Source: Prevotellaceae bacterium (GTDB lineage Bacteria > Bacteroidota > Bacteroidia > Bacteroidales > Bacteroidaceae). From it: 64,000 nt of DNA. A program made the translations under genes and the position numbers. Below are positions 9,758-18,407 of this stretch, piece by piece. Within the stretch, counting starts at the first letter, position 1, and each line of letters begins with the position of its first letter. Under the pieces are notes generated by a model, which was not told the origin of the DNA, did not search any database, and saw only the letters and a program-made list of their open reading frames with translations. Location: the NCBI GenBank assembly GCA_021204865.1, contig JAJPYQ010000032.1, positions 33,014 to 97,013 on the forward strand, written 5' to 3'.

Positions 9758-10504
9758 ATGCCCTACGACCTCCTTACCATCCTCGGACCCACCGCCTCGG
9801 GCAAGACCAAGCTCGCCGTAAGGGTTGCCCGCAGGCTCGGGGCTGAGATAATCAGCGCCGACAGCCGTATGGTGTACCGGGGAATGGACATCGGCACGGG
9901 GAAGGACTTGCAGGATTATATGCTCGAGGGGGAGCAGGTGCCCTATCACGTCATAGACATAGCCGAGGCTGGCTACCGCTTCAACCTCTATGAGTTCCAG
10001 TGCGCCTTCCAGACAGCCTATATGGACATCCGAGAGCGGGGGCGCATCCCTCTTATGTGCGGCGGCACGGGCTTGTACATCGAGGCGGTGCTCAAGGGCT
10101 ATAGGCTTGGGGCGGTGACCTTCCCCGAGAGGAAGAGCCTGACGATAGGCTTGCTCACCGACCGCGAGAAGCGCAGGGCGAGGATAACGGAGAGGCTTAA
10201 GCTGCGGCTTGAGCAGGGGATGGTGGACGAGGTGAGGCGGCTGCTCGAGACCGTGCCGGCAGAGCGCCTCCTTCGCTACGGGCTTGAGTACAAGTACGTC
10301 ACGCTCTACCTCACGGGCGAGCTCTCCTTCGAGGAGATGCAGCGTAGGCTTGAGGTCGCCATCCACCAGTTCGCCAAGCGGCAGATGACGTGGTTCAGGG
10401 GGATGGAGGAGAGAAGGGGAGTGCCCATCCGCTGGCTCGACGCTGAGAGGGACGTGGAGGAGAACGCGGAAGAGATAGAGAGCCTATGGACCGCTGGGGC
10501 ATAA
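9758..10504 (+). CDS. miaA: MiaA-like tRNA dimethylallyltransferase, short form without the insertion domain
   Basis: A 248-residue protein of the family that prenylates A37 of tRNAs reading UNN codons. The P-loop GPTASGKTKLA (residues about 10-20), the substrate motif ISADSRMVYRGMDIGTGK, GGTGLYIEAVL and the C-terminal AKRQMTWFRGME are all present. Family members are near 300-316 residues. Here about 70 residues between GGTGLYIEAVL and the SLTIGLLTDRE strand, the helical insertion domain including the NDxxR segment, are missing. The deletion is in frame and the rest is well conserved. Bacteroidetes often carry two MiaA paralogues and this may be the divergent one. The 3' end overlaps the lipid-kinase-like gene by 19 nt. 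Confidence 0.8.
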   Translation: MPYDLLTILGPTASGKTKLAVRVARRLGAEIISADSRMVYRGMDIGTGKDLQDYMLEGEQVPYHVIDIAEAGYRFNLYEFQCAFQTAYMDIRERGRIPLMCGGTGLYIEAVLKGYRLGAVTFPERKSLTIGLLTDREKRRARITERLKLRLEQGMVDEVRRLLETVPAERLLRYGLEYKYVTLYLTGELSFEEMQRRLEVAIHQFAKRQMTWFRGMEERRGVPIRWLDAERDVEENAEEIESLWTAGA

Positions 10505-11397
10505 TCTACAGCCCGAAGTCGGGCATCAAGCGCACCCACCGCCGCTGGGAGGAGATACGCCTGCTGCTCGAAGAGAGGGGCGTACGTTACGACTTCGTGC
10601 AGAGCGAGGGCAGCGGCTCGGAGCGCAGGCTTGCGGCTATGCTCGCCCAGAACGGCTATGAGACGATAGTGATGGTTGGAGGGGACATAGCCCTGAGCCA
10701 CGCAGTCAACGGCATAGCCTCCGTCGATGTTGGTCTGCTCAGTAAGCTGAGGCTCGGTGTCATCCCGAACGGGCACGTCAACGACTTCGCCTCCTACTGG
10801 GGCTTAAGGGACGATGACCCGCGGCTCTCGGTGGAGACGCTCGTCGGGGGCAGGGTGCGGAGGGTTGACCTCGGAGTAGTGGAAGGGGAGGCGGGCAGGC
10901 AGTTCTTCCTCAATTGCGTGAACGTGGGGCTCGTCGCCAGCATAGCCGACCTAAGGCACAAGACTTACCGCTTCTGGGGCTTGTCAAGTCTTAGCTACCT
11001 GAGCAGCATGTTCCTGCTCCTCTTCCAGCGGATGGAGACGAGGATGAAGCTCGCCGTCAACCACGAGACTATCGAGGAGCGACTGATGTCAGTGTGCATA
11101 AGCAACTGCCGCGGCTACGGGCAGACACCCAACGCAGTGCCTTATAACGGGATGCTCGACGTGTCCGTCATCTCCTGCCCGCAGGTGAGGCAGCTGTTCG
11201 TCGGCTTGTCGCTGCTCCAGCAGAGGCGTTTCCTCGCCTTCCGCCACGTGCGTCCCTTCCGCTCCGGGAAGCCCGTGCGTGTCCTCGAGACTGGGCAGGC
11301 CCGTGTGAGCGTCGACGGCTTGGTGTGCCCGCAGCTCAAGGCTCCCTTCCGCGTCAGCGTGCAGAGGGAGGCCGTCAACTTCATTATACCGGCTTAA
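10486..11397 (+). CDS. Diacylglycerol kinase/YegS-like lipid kinase family protein, divergent catalytic loop
   Basis: This 303-residue protein has the DAGK/NAD-kinase-like fold. The N-terminal strand is GIIYSPKSGIKR, the nucleotide loop is MVGGDIALSHAVNGI, and the second motif is VIPNGHVNDFASYWGL. In canonical members the loop reads GGDGTxNExxNG and the second motif PxGTxNDFA. Here Gly-Thr is replaced by Ile-Ala and Gly-Thr by Gly-His, while the Asp and the NDFA are kept. Such variants occur in Bacteroidetes, and the substrate cannot be named. No signal peptide is present, so it is probably peripheral at the inner membrane. It overlaps the miaA-like gene by 19 nt and so is co-translated. Confidence 0.75.
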   Translation: MDRWGIIYSPKSGIKRTHRRWEEIRLLLEERGVRYDFVQSEGSGSERRLAAMLAQNGYETIVMVGGDIALSHAVNGIASVDVGLLSKLRLGVIPNGHVNDFASYWGLRDDDPRLSVETLVGGRVRRVDLGVVEGEAGRQFFLNCVNVGLVASIADLRHKTYRFWGLSSLSYLSSMFLLLFQRMETRMKLAVNHETIEERLMSVCISNCRGYGQTPNAVPYNGMLDVSVISCPQVRQLFVGLSLLQQRRFLAFRHVRPFRSGKPVRVLETGQARVSVDGLVCPQLKAPFRVSVQREAVNFIIPA

Positions 11398-11449
11398 TCG
11401 CGAGTGCTATAGCCTGTTATACAGGCGTTACGAAGGGTGTATAAGAGGC

Positions 11450-13903
11450 TTAACGCGTCTCCAGTTTGAGTGTCTTCTTGAGCGAGGGCGTGCTGAGGTT
11501 GAGCGTCACCTTGCCCGCCTCGCGCTTGGAGCGCAGGATGACCTGCATGTAGCCTTGGCGCATGTTCTTCGTCGTAACGTCGTGGAAGAGATCGTCGGTA
11601 TAGTGGTCGGCGTTGTCCATGGCGAGGAAGGTCGCCGCCCCCGACACGGTGACGGTCATCGGCTCTGAGAACGAGGGCACTTGCCTGCCCTTGCTGTCCA
11701 CAGCGTAGACGTTGATGTACTGAAGGTCCATCCCGTCCGCCTTCCAGCCGTCAGGGGTCTCCGCCTCCACACGCAGCCCCGCTGCCTTGCCTGCCGTCTC
11801 TATCTGGTGACGTGCCACCTCCTCCCCTCCGTTGTAGGCCACAGCCAAGAGCGTGCCTCCCTTGCCGTAAGGCACGTCCTTCCACGTGATTATGCCTCGC
11901 TTGAACACGTCCGTCGTGTCGTTCGCTTGCCTCCCGAGGCTCTCGCCGTTGTCGATGAGTTCAACCTCCTCTGCGTTGGTGAAGGTGGTGACGTCCACGA
12001 GGCTGCCCTCTCGGCAGTTCCAGAAGGAGGTGTACGTCTTCTGTCCTACGCTAACATCGTTCCAGTCCTGGCTCTCCTCGCCCGTCTTGATGCCTATTCT
12101 GACCACGGGCTCCTCGGGCTGGAACGCTCCCTTGATGAGGTAAGCCTGAGGGTAGGGCTGGAGGGTGTGGGAGAAGAAGCTGTAGTTCCAGCCCTTCTTC
12201 GGCCACTTGTCCGCCTCCCCCCAGTATTCTATCGCTCCCCAGTAAGCCAGCCCTACGGTGCGGTCTCTGTCCATGCCGTAGAAGGGCGCTTGCAGCTGGT
12301 TGGTCACCGCCTCGCTCTGGTAGAGGATGAGGTCGGGCTTGTACTCGAAGTACTTGGGGTAGCAGTCCCATTGGTAGTTGAAGCTGTTAACCTCCGTGGC
12401 GCAGCCAAGCTCGGGAGGGGCGAAGTAGGTCTTGAACTCCTTCTCCTCACGGATTGCGCCTGCCCTTGCCGGGAACTGGGCGACGGTTGTCTTGCGTGTG
12501 GGGTCGTAGCGCTTCACCATCTCATTGAAGATGCGGTAGGTGGTTATGCCCCAGTCGTTGGTGTCGTAGCCGTTCCAGCCGTCTCTCGTCTGAAGCTCGT
12601 TGCCCAAGCTCCAGAGGACGACGCTCGGGCAGTTGCGGTCTCTCGTCACCCACTCTCGGATAAGGCTTGGCCAAAGCTGCATGAAGGGCTCTCTGCCTCC
12701 CCAGTATTCGTTGTCGCTCCACTTGTCTATAAGCTCGTCGACCACCAGTATGCCAAGCCTGTCGCAGAGGCGTGTCAGGCTCTCGCTGTAAGGATTGTGG
12801 CTGCAGCGTATGCTGTTGTAGCCGAACGCCTTCATCTGCCTTAGCTGCCGCTCCAAACCCTTGTCGAAGGCGGCCGCCCCGAGCGCCCCGAGGTCGTGGT
12901 GGTTGGCAATGCCCTTGAGGAACACCTTCCTGCCGTTGAGCCTGAAGCCGAACTCGGGGGAGAACTCAAGGGTGCGAACGCCAAAGCTTTCCTGCCTGCG
13001 GTCTACAAGCACAGAGTCGGCGAAGACCTCAACGTCGACGGTGTAGAGATAGGGCGTGTCCAAGTCCCACCGCTTGGGAGTGGGTATGGTCATCAGGGGC
13101 AGGCGTAGCTCGTCGTGGGTGTGCTTGGTCAATTGGTTCATAGTGTCCTGCACCGAGGAGATGGCGTAGCCCTCAGCGTTCCACAGGGTAGCCCTGACGA
13201 GGGTGTTGTGCCTCTTGAAGCCGCACACGTCCACTTGCACTTGCACTGTCGCCTCCTCGTCGCTAACCTCGGGGGTAGTGACGTAGATGCCGTGCCTGCC
13301 GATGTGCGTCGGGTTCTGAAGCAACAAGTAGACATCACGGAAGATGCCTCCTCCCGTATACCAACGGCTGCCGTTCCTCTTGCCAGTGCTGGCGTAGACG
13401 GCGACCACGTTGTCCTCCCCGTAGGCGAGGTACTTGCTTATCTCCGCCTCGAAGCCGCAGTAGCCGTATTCGCTTGAGGCTACCTTCTGCCCGTTGACGT
13501 ACACGTCGCTGTAGTACATCACGCCCCCGAAGTCAAGCACGACCTCCTTTCCTTGCCACGAGGTCTCTGCCTTGAAGGTCTTCCTGTACCAGCCTTCGCA
13601 CATAGGCTTGAAGCCACGTGCGCCGCCAGCCTCCTCGTCCCAAGGCTGCTCGAACTGGAAGTCGTGGGGAAGGTCGAGCGTTCGCCACGCCGTGTCGTCG
13701 AAGTCCCTCTCGCTTGCCCCCTCGGGGTTGCCAAGCTGGAAGCGCCAGTCGAAGTTGAAGAGTGTCTTCTGCTGCTTGGCGAAGGAGGAGAAGTCCACGT
13801 TGGTCTCGGCGGCTTGCTCCGCCTGCCTCTCGTATTGCTGCGCCCTTGCGCTTAGGGGCAGCAGGCAAGACACTAATAATAAGGTAAGGGTATGCTTGTT
13901 CAT
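11450..13903 (-). CDS. Glycoside hydrolase family 2 protein (beta-galactosidase-like), secreted
   Basis: An 817-residue protein with a signal peptide (TLTLLLVSCLLPLSARA). The N-terminal sugar-binding jelly roll (about 50-215) holds WRTLDLPHDFQFE and GWYRKTF. An immunoglobulin-like domain follows (about 220-330). The TIM barrel (about 330-620) carries the acid/base Glu in VVLWSLGNEL and the probable nucleophile Glu in LILYQSEAV. The C-terminal part resembles the DUF4982 plus Ig-like modules of Bacteroides GH2 enzymes. It probably acts in the periplasm on beta-linked galactosides or related glycans; the exact substrate is unknown. It is the last gene of an operon, and its start overlaps the PD40 gene's stop (ATGA). 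Confidence 0.88.
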   Translation of the reverse strand: MNKHTLTLLLVSCLLPLSARAQQYERQAEQAAETNVDFSSFAKQQKTLFNFDWRFQLGNPEGASERDFDDTAWRTLDLPHDFQFEQPWDEEAGGARGFKPMCEGWYRKTFKAETSWQGKEVVLDFGGVMYYSDVYVNGQKVASSEYGYCGFEAEISKYLAYGEDNVVAVYASTGKRNGSRWYTGGGIFRDVYLLLQNPTHIGRHGIYVTTPEVSDEEATVQVQVDVCGFKRHNTLVRATLWNAEGYAISSVQDTMNQLTKHTHDELRLPLMTIPTPKRWDLDTPYLYTVDVEVFADSVLVDRRQESFGVRTLEFSPEFGFRLNGRKVFLKGIANHHDLGALGAAAFDKGLERQLRQMKAFGYNSIRCSHNPYSESLTRLCDRLGILVVDELIDKWSDNEYWGGREPFMQLWPSLIREWVTRDRNCPSVVLWSLGNELQTRDGWNGYDTNDWGITTYRIFNEMVKRYDPTRKTTVAQFPARAGAIREEKEFKTYFAPPELGCATEVNSFNYQWDCYPKYFEYKPDLILYQSEAVTNQLQAPFYGMDRDRTVGLAYWGAIEYWGEADKWPKKGWNYSFFSHTLQPYPQAYLIKGAFQPEEPVVRIGIKTGEESQDWNDVSVGQKTYTSFWNCREGSLVDVTTFTNAEEVELIDNGESLGRQANDTTDVFKRGIITWKDVPYGKGGTLLAVAYNGGEEVARHQIETAGKAAGLRVEAETPDGWKADGMDLQYINVYAVDSKGRQVPSFSEPMTVTVSGAATFLAMDNADHYTDDLFHDVTTKNMRQGYMQVILRSKREAGKVTLNLSTPSLKKTLKLETR

Positions 13904-15378
13904 TTCGCCTTGATTGAGTCGTTGTTAACCACTGCCGCCAGCTCCTGCGGGCGCACCTTGACGGGTCCCTTCATAAACTCAGGTATGTTGTAGGACCGAA
14001 GTAGCTCACGGTGGTACTCGGGGTACTTAGAGGGAAGCTCGAAGGGCTTCGTGCCTCTGCCCTCTGCGTCTATGTGGGCGATGAAGGGGCGAGTGTAGTT
14101 GCCGTCCGTGCGCCTGCTGCTGAAGATGACCCACCGTCCGTTGCTGCTCCACGTGTGGTAGCTCTCCACGTTGTCGGAGTTAAGCTCCTTCATCGGGCGC
14201 ACCTCCTTCGTCGCAAGGTTCATAAGGTAAAGGTCAGCGTCGGTGTGCCATATATGGAAGACACCGAAGCGCCCCATCGTGAACATCAGCCATCGCCCGT
14301 CGGGACTTACCCTTGGCAGCGTGGCGCTCATAGAGTCGGCGGCAGCGTCGTACACCAGTTCCCGCTCTCCGAAGGAGCGTGTCTTGAGGTCGAAGGGGCG
14401 GCGGTAGAGGCTGTAGCGCACCTGCTGGTAGTTCACTATCATATCGAACTCCTTGCTCACGCCCTCCGTCGTGTCCGCCCTCTCGTAGTGGGCGGAGCAG
14501 TAGTACAGCCACTTGCCGTCGGGGCTCCAGTGTGGGAAGCAGTCGAGGTTGTTGGTGTCCTTCTCCAAGGGCAGCACCTCGTGTCGGTCGATGTCATAGA
14601 GCATAAGGTCGCTGTACGTGTCCTGCACCTCAATCTTCTGCACGTCGTTGGTGTGGAACGACTGCCCTGTATGGTTGGTGGAGTAGGCTATGAGCTTCTC
14701 CGTCGGGTGCCAAGCAGGGTAGACGCCAGCGCTCACCGTCTTGCCCGTCACGAGGTCAATGCGCTCCGTCTTGCCGTCGTAGCTTATGATGGTGCCGCCC
14801 TTAGCCTGACGTACGTGGAACTGCATACGGTCAGGGTTGTAGTTCTGATAGGCGTGGCAGTTGATGCACTGCCCGTCCTTCTCGTTGCTGTTAATCATAT
14901 TGCCGTAGATGACGCTCTCGTCGTACGTCTCGAGGCAGCGTTGGCAGATGGTCAGGTCCTCGTAGGTGACGTAGGAGGGGGCGATGAGGCGGTAGGAGAT
15001 GTAGGGGTCTATGCTGTCGGGGGAGATGACGATGCTGAACGGCTTCATCCGTGTCCACCTGCCTTGGTTCTTAAGGAACACCTCGGCTGTCACCGTCCCC
15101 TTAAGCTGCCTCCACTGCTTCTCCTTAGGGCAGATGTCAGGGCCGCTAAGCACTATCTCCGTCTCGCCGTCGCTTAGGCGGCAGAGGCTTTGCTCCGCCT
15201 CGCTGTCGATGTGGAAGGTTAGGGGAGCGATGTTCACAGGCACGGTCACGTCCCTGTAGTCAGGGTAGATCATTGCCTCCTGCCTGCTTTGGGTGTAGTC
15301 GTGAGGCACGCTTGCCCTCTTGCACGAGAGGGGTAGGGCAGAGAGCAGGATAATATATAAGGTGTGAGATGCTTTCAT
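13900..15378 (-). CDS. TolB-like PD40 beta-propeller lipoprotein with CxxC/CxxCH motifs
   Basis: A 492-residue protein with a lipoprotein-type signal ending LLSALPLSC. The middle and C-terminal parts contain repeated PD40/WD40-like blades (VYPAWHPTEKLIAYSTN, CFPHWSPDGKWLYYCS, LPRVSPDGRWLMFTMG, SYHTWSSNGRWVIFSS), which form a TolB-type propeller. Between the N-terminal domain and the propeller lie CQRC and CINCH, the latter a potential haem c attachment motif. It sits between the DUF6057 gene (14-nt gap) and the GH2 gene (overlap), the same order of families known in other Bacteroides genomes. Its function is unknown; a surface or periplasmic binding role is likely. Confidence 0.75.
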   Translation of the reverse strand: MKASHTLYIILLSALPLSCKRASVPHDYTQSRQEAMIYPDYRDVTVPVNIAPLTFHIDSEAEQSLCRLSDGETEIVLSGPDICPKEKQWRQLKGTVTAEVFLKNQGRWTRMKPFSIVISPDSIDPYISYRLIAPSYVTYEDLTICQRCLETYDESVIYGNMINSNEKDGQCINCHAYQNYNPDRMQFHVRQAKGGTIISYDGKTERIDLVTGKTVSAGVYPAWHPTEKLIAYSTNHTGQSFHTNDVQKIEVQDTYSDLMLYDIDRHEVLPLEKDTNNLDCFPHWSPDGKWLYYCSAHYERADTTEGVSKEFDMIVNYQQVRYSLYRRPFDLKTRSFGERELVYDAAADSMSATLPRVSPDGRWLMFTMGRFGVFHIWHTDADLYLMNLATKEVRPMKELNSDNVESYHTWSSNGRWVIFSSRRTDGNYTRPFIAHIDAEGRGTKPFELPSKYPEYHRELLRSYNIPEFMKGPVKVRPQELAAVVNNDSIKAK

Positions 15379-15392
15379 AGTGGTGTATGGCT

Positions 15393-17351
15393 TCAGTTAG
15401 TCTTTTGGTCGCGCTCAAGGAAGTAGAAGTAGAAGAAGGTGTCTCCGAACTGTGGGTAGAAGGCGCGCTTCTTTTGCTCGTCCGTCATGCTGCCGCACTG
15501 GGTGTTGAAGTTCATAAAGTCTTGGTAGCGCTGCTTAACGTTAGGGTCGAAGGGTATCTTCTCGAGGGCTTGGGCGTTGGTCAGCCCTGGCCACAGCTCG
15601 CTCTCACGCTGGGGCTCGAGCATAGAGTAGAGGTAGGCTGCCTCCTGGTAGTGGGTAGGCACTCGGAAGCCGTCCTCCGTCTGGTGCATCCCGATGTACT
15701 GGTGGAAGCGTGGCCAGAAGAGGGAGATGTCCTTCATCAGCATAGCGCAGATGAGCGTCATCTCTTGGTAATAGGGGTCTGCGCCTTGCCCTGAGGAGAA
15801 GGTGCGAAGCAGGTATAGCTCCACCAGCGTCTTGTCCCCGTCGAGACGGTCGGTGAAGACGGACATCGGCATTATCGGCTTGAACTCCTCGTCCTCTGCC
15901 ATCAGCTCGGGCCTTCCGAGGTACTGCTCGTAGTGCCGTGCCCAAGCCTTATGGTTGCGTGTCATCTCGAGCAGGCGCAGGTACTTGCGGGCCACCTCCC
16001 ACTCCTTCGAGACGAGGCTGCTCTTAGCCATGTACTTAAGCACGTTGGCGTTCCACCCGTACTCTACGCCGTCCTCCATGCACCATCGGTAGCAGAACTG
16101 CTCCTTGCCGTAGAAGTAGTAGAGCATCTTGCCGCCCACCTGCGTTATGTGGATGGGCGACACCTGATGGCTGAAGTGCTTGTCGAGGGGCAGGTGCACC
16201 ACGGTGTCACGTCCCTCCGCCTTCGTCACTGTGCAGTGGTAGCCGCAAAGGCAGTATTGCTCCGAGCCCTCAGGGTAGCGGAACATCTCGTCTCCCGCCC
16301 TTCCGAGGCGGAAGAGGGCGAGGTTCTTCTCCATCACCATAAGCCTCGACGGGGGCATCTGCTCCCCTATGGTGTTGTCACGCATAGCGCGGAGCACCCC
16401 CTCCCAGTCCATACGCTCTATGCAGTTCATCATACGCGCCTCCTTCAGGAAGTTAGTGTCCATGTACCAGCGCGACAGCAGTCCCCAGCCGCCAAGGCAG
16501 ACGAGCACCACCGCCGCTGCCCACGCCAAGGCTTGGCGGCGGCGCATAGGGCGCATCCACGAGAAGACCAGCGGAGGCAGGAAGGAGAGGGCAAGGGCGT
16601 AGTAGGCAAGTCGGAACTCAGGGAAGTCGGTCTGGGCAAGGCTCATGCACGGCATCGCCGCACGGTACACCTCCGTCCTCATCACCTGCGTGTAAGCCCA
16701 CTGGTAGTACAGCTGCGGCACTATCAGCACAAGGGCGACGGCGAGGCAGGCGTACGTTATCTGCTGCCCGCGACTGGCGTTGGGGTAGCGCTTAAGCCCC
16801 AGCAGCAGCACGGCGAGGAAGCTCCAAGCCCCCATCAAGGGATAGCCTGCCCCCGCCACCACCGCGATATATAGGCAGCGCCACCAGCCACGGGTGTGCT
16901 TCGCGGGAGGTTGCAGCAGCAGGGACACGAGCACGCCTAACGTCGGCACCCAAGCCCAGCCCTGAAGCTTGGAGTGGTATATCCAGTAGCCCGACTGCAC
17001 GAGAGCCGTCTCTATCGCCAAGAGGGGCAGCAGGGCGAACAGGACCCTCGCCCCTCTGAGGCGGAACGCGCAGCAGAGCAGGGCGGCCGTCAAGAGCCAA
17101 GCCACGCAGAGCAGCAGCACCCCTAAGCCCGGCTGCTGGAAGTATTGGGTCATGAGGGCGGCCAGCCAAGTGAGCGTGCCGCCGGGGTACTTGCAGCTTG
17201 TCTCATAGAACAGGCGGGTGGGCAGGAAGAGCGACAGCTCCTCGACGCGGACGAGCACCTCGCCCCAGCGCCTCAGCAGCATAATGCCCATCGCGGCGAC
17301 TGACAGCGCGACGAGGAGGTAGGGAAAGGCTTTCGAGAGTAGGCGTTTCAT
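15393..17351 (-). CDS. DUF6057-family multi-pass membrane protein
   Basis: A 652-residue protein with about ten hydrophobic helices in its first 330 residues (AFPYLLVALSVAAMGIMLL, GVLLLCVAWLLTAALLCCAF, AWAAAVVLVCLGGWGLL) and a soluble C-terminal half with TPR-like helices (WEVARKYLRLLEMTRN). The ORF track begins at a TTG 11 codons earlier, but that TTG lies inside the TACCTTTG promoter element, so I chose the ATG at 17351. It is the first gene of the operon with the PD40 and GH2 genes. No biochemical function is known for the family. Confidence 0.75.
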   Translation of the reverse strand: MKRLLSKAFPYLLVALSVAAMGIMLLRRWGEVLVRVEELSLFLPTRLFYETSCKYPGGTLTWLAALMTQYFQQPGLGVLLLCVAWLLTAALLCCAFRLRGARVLFALLPLLAIETALVQSGYWIYHSKLQGWAWVPTLGVLVSLLLQPPAKHTRGWWRCLYIAVVAGAGYPLMGAWSFLAVLLLGLKRYPNASRGQQITYACLAVALVLIVPQLYYQWAYTQVMRTEVYRAAMPCMSLAQTDFPEFRLAYYALALSFLPPLVFSWMRPMRRRQALAWAAAVVLVCLGGWGLLSRWYMDTNFLKEARMMNCIERMDWEGVLRAMRDNTIGEQMPPSRLMVMEKNLALFRLGRAGDEMFRYPEGSEQYCLCGYHCTVTKAEGRDTVVHLPLDKHFSHQVSPIHITQVGGKMLYYFYGKEQFCYRWCMEDGVEYGWNANVLKYMAKSSLVSKEWEVARKYLRLLEMTRNHKAWARHYEQYLGRPELMAEDEEFKPIMPMSVFTDRLDGDKTLVELYLLRTFSSGQGADPYYQEMTLICAMLMKDISLFWPRFHQYIGMHQTEDGFRVPTHYQEAAYLYSMLEPQRESELWPGLTNAQALEKIPFDPNVKQRYQDFMNFNTQCGSMTDEQKKRAFYPQFGDTFFYFYFLERDQKTN

Positions 17352-17381
17352 GTCTTCGGTTAAGGTGATGAACAGTTGGCG

Positions 17382-17389
17382 CAAAGGTA
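17382..17389 (-). promoter_or_regulatory. -7 promoter element for the DUF6057-PD40-GH2 operon
   Basis: TACCTTTG on the minus strand matches TAnnTTTG. With a start about 6 nt downstream the leader would be about 25 nt. The element excludes the upstream TTG start given in the ORF track. Confidence 0.6.
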
Positions 17390-17429
17390 GGCAATTCCTC
17401 CTTCAATGGCAAGACTGACAGCAAGTTTC

Positions 17430-17498
17430 CGCGAAGAGGAGCGGCTGGTCGTCGCGAAGAGGAGCGGCTGGTCGTCGCGAAGAGGAGCGGCTGGTCTT
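17430..17498. repeat. Tandem array of three 23-nt units
   Basis: Three near-identical 23-nt units with the core GCGAAGAGGAGCGGCTGGTC follow each other between the DUF6057 promoter and the 3' end of the SpoU gene. Only the last two bases of the third unit differ. TCGCGA at the unit junctions is palindromic. Confidence 0.85.
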
Positions 17499-17521
17499 TT
17501 GCGGCTTATACCTTATATATA

Positions 17522-18283
17522 TTAGGGACGCTGCCTGCGCCTGAACTCAGCGCAGACTATCGCCGCGGCCATCGCCACATTGAGGCTTTCCACCGTAGGG
17601 GACTGGGCAGGGTAGGGCGGGATGACGAGCCGGCGGCTGACCAGGCGACTGAGGCCCGGGCGGATGCCCCTCCCCTCGTTGCCAAGGAGGATGACGCCCG
17701 TCCCGCCCAGCTCCGCGCTGTAGATGTCCTCGCCGCTGAGGAAGGTGCCGTAGATGTCTCCACCGAAGGCTCGCAACTGCGCCTCAAGGTCGATGTACTG
17801 GACGCGCACCCGTGCCAAAGCACCCATGGTGGCTTGAACGGCCTTGGGGCTGAACACGTCGGCGGTGTCCGTGGAGCAGAACACGCGCCTCAGCCCGAAC
17901 CAGTCCGCCAGCCTGACGATGGTACCGAGGTTGCCGGGGTCTTGCACGCAGTCCAGCGCCAGCGTCAGCTCGTGGGTTGCCACGTCCTCGAGCCGCTCCT
18001 GCCACCGGGGGAGACTGAAGATGGCGATGACCTCCTGCGGGTGCTGCTGCAAGGAGGCACGGCGCAGCTCCTCAGGGCTTACTATGACGGGCGTGACCCC
18101 AGGGGGCAGCAGGGCGGCGTTGCGCTCAGCCCACCCCTCGAGGCAGATGACACGGTGGAGGGTGAACGAGGGCATAAGCTCTCCCACGAGCTTGCCGCCC
18201 TCCGCGAGGAACAGCCCCTCCTTGAGGCGACACTTGCGCCCCTCGAGGCTCTTGATGGTACGCACAAGGCTCTTGCTGATCAT
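17522..18283 (-). CDS. SpoU/TrmH-family RNA 2'-O-methyltransferase
   Basis: A 253-residue SPOUT methyltransferase. A substrate-binding N-terminal domain (SLEGRKCRLKEGLFLAEGGK) precedes the knotted catalytic domain. SAM-site motifs are DCVQDPGNLGTIVRLADWFG, VILLGNEGRGI and TVESLNVAMAAAI. The ORF track starts 38 codons further up; I chose ATG 18283 (MISKSLV) because the family begins there and because the promoter element lies just upstream. It acts on rRNA or tRNA; which nucleotide it modifies cannot be told from sequence alone. Confidence 0.9.
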   Translation of the reverse strand: MISKSLVRTIKSLEGRKCRLKEGLFLAEGGKLVGELMPSFTLHRVICLEGWAERNAALLPPGVTPVIVSPEELRRASLQQHPQEVIAIFSLPRWQERLEDVATHELTLALDCVQDPGNLGTIVRLADWFGLRRVFCSTDTADVFSPKAVQATMGALARVRVQYIDLEAQLRAFGGDIYGTFLSGEDIYSAELGGTGVILLGNEGRGIRPGLSRLVSRRLVIPPYPAQSPTVESLNVAMAAAIVCAEFRRRQRP

Positions 18284-18289
18284 CGCCTG

Positions 18290-18297
18290 CAAAGGTA
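18290..18297 (-). promoter_or_regulatory. -7 promoter element for the SpoU gene, adjacent to the start codon
   Basis: TACCTTTG on the minus strand ends only 6 nt before ATG 18283. The expected transcription start falls on or next to the start codon, which implies a leaderless or nearly leaderless mRNA. Confidence 0.6.
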
Positions 18298-18336
18298 GCG
18301 AATAAAGGCAAGCGGGTACACTAATCAGGCGAAAGC

Positions 18337-18368
18337 TTTGGACTAATGCCCCTTTCTCCTTACCTTTG
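18337..18368 (+). promoter_or_regulatory. Promoter for serC-serA-DUF1015
   Basis: TTTG (18337-18340), a 20-nt spacer and TACCTTTG (18361-18368) form a full Bacteroidetes promoter. The start codon chosen for serC is 39 nt downstream. Confidence 0.8.
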
Positions 18369-18407
18369 CCACCGGAAACACCTAACACAATAAGCAACTA
18401 CACACAA

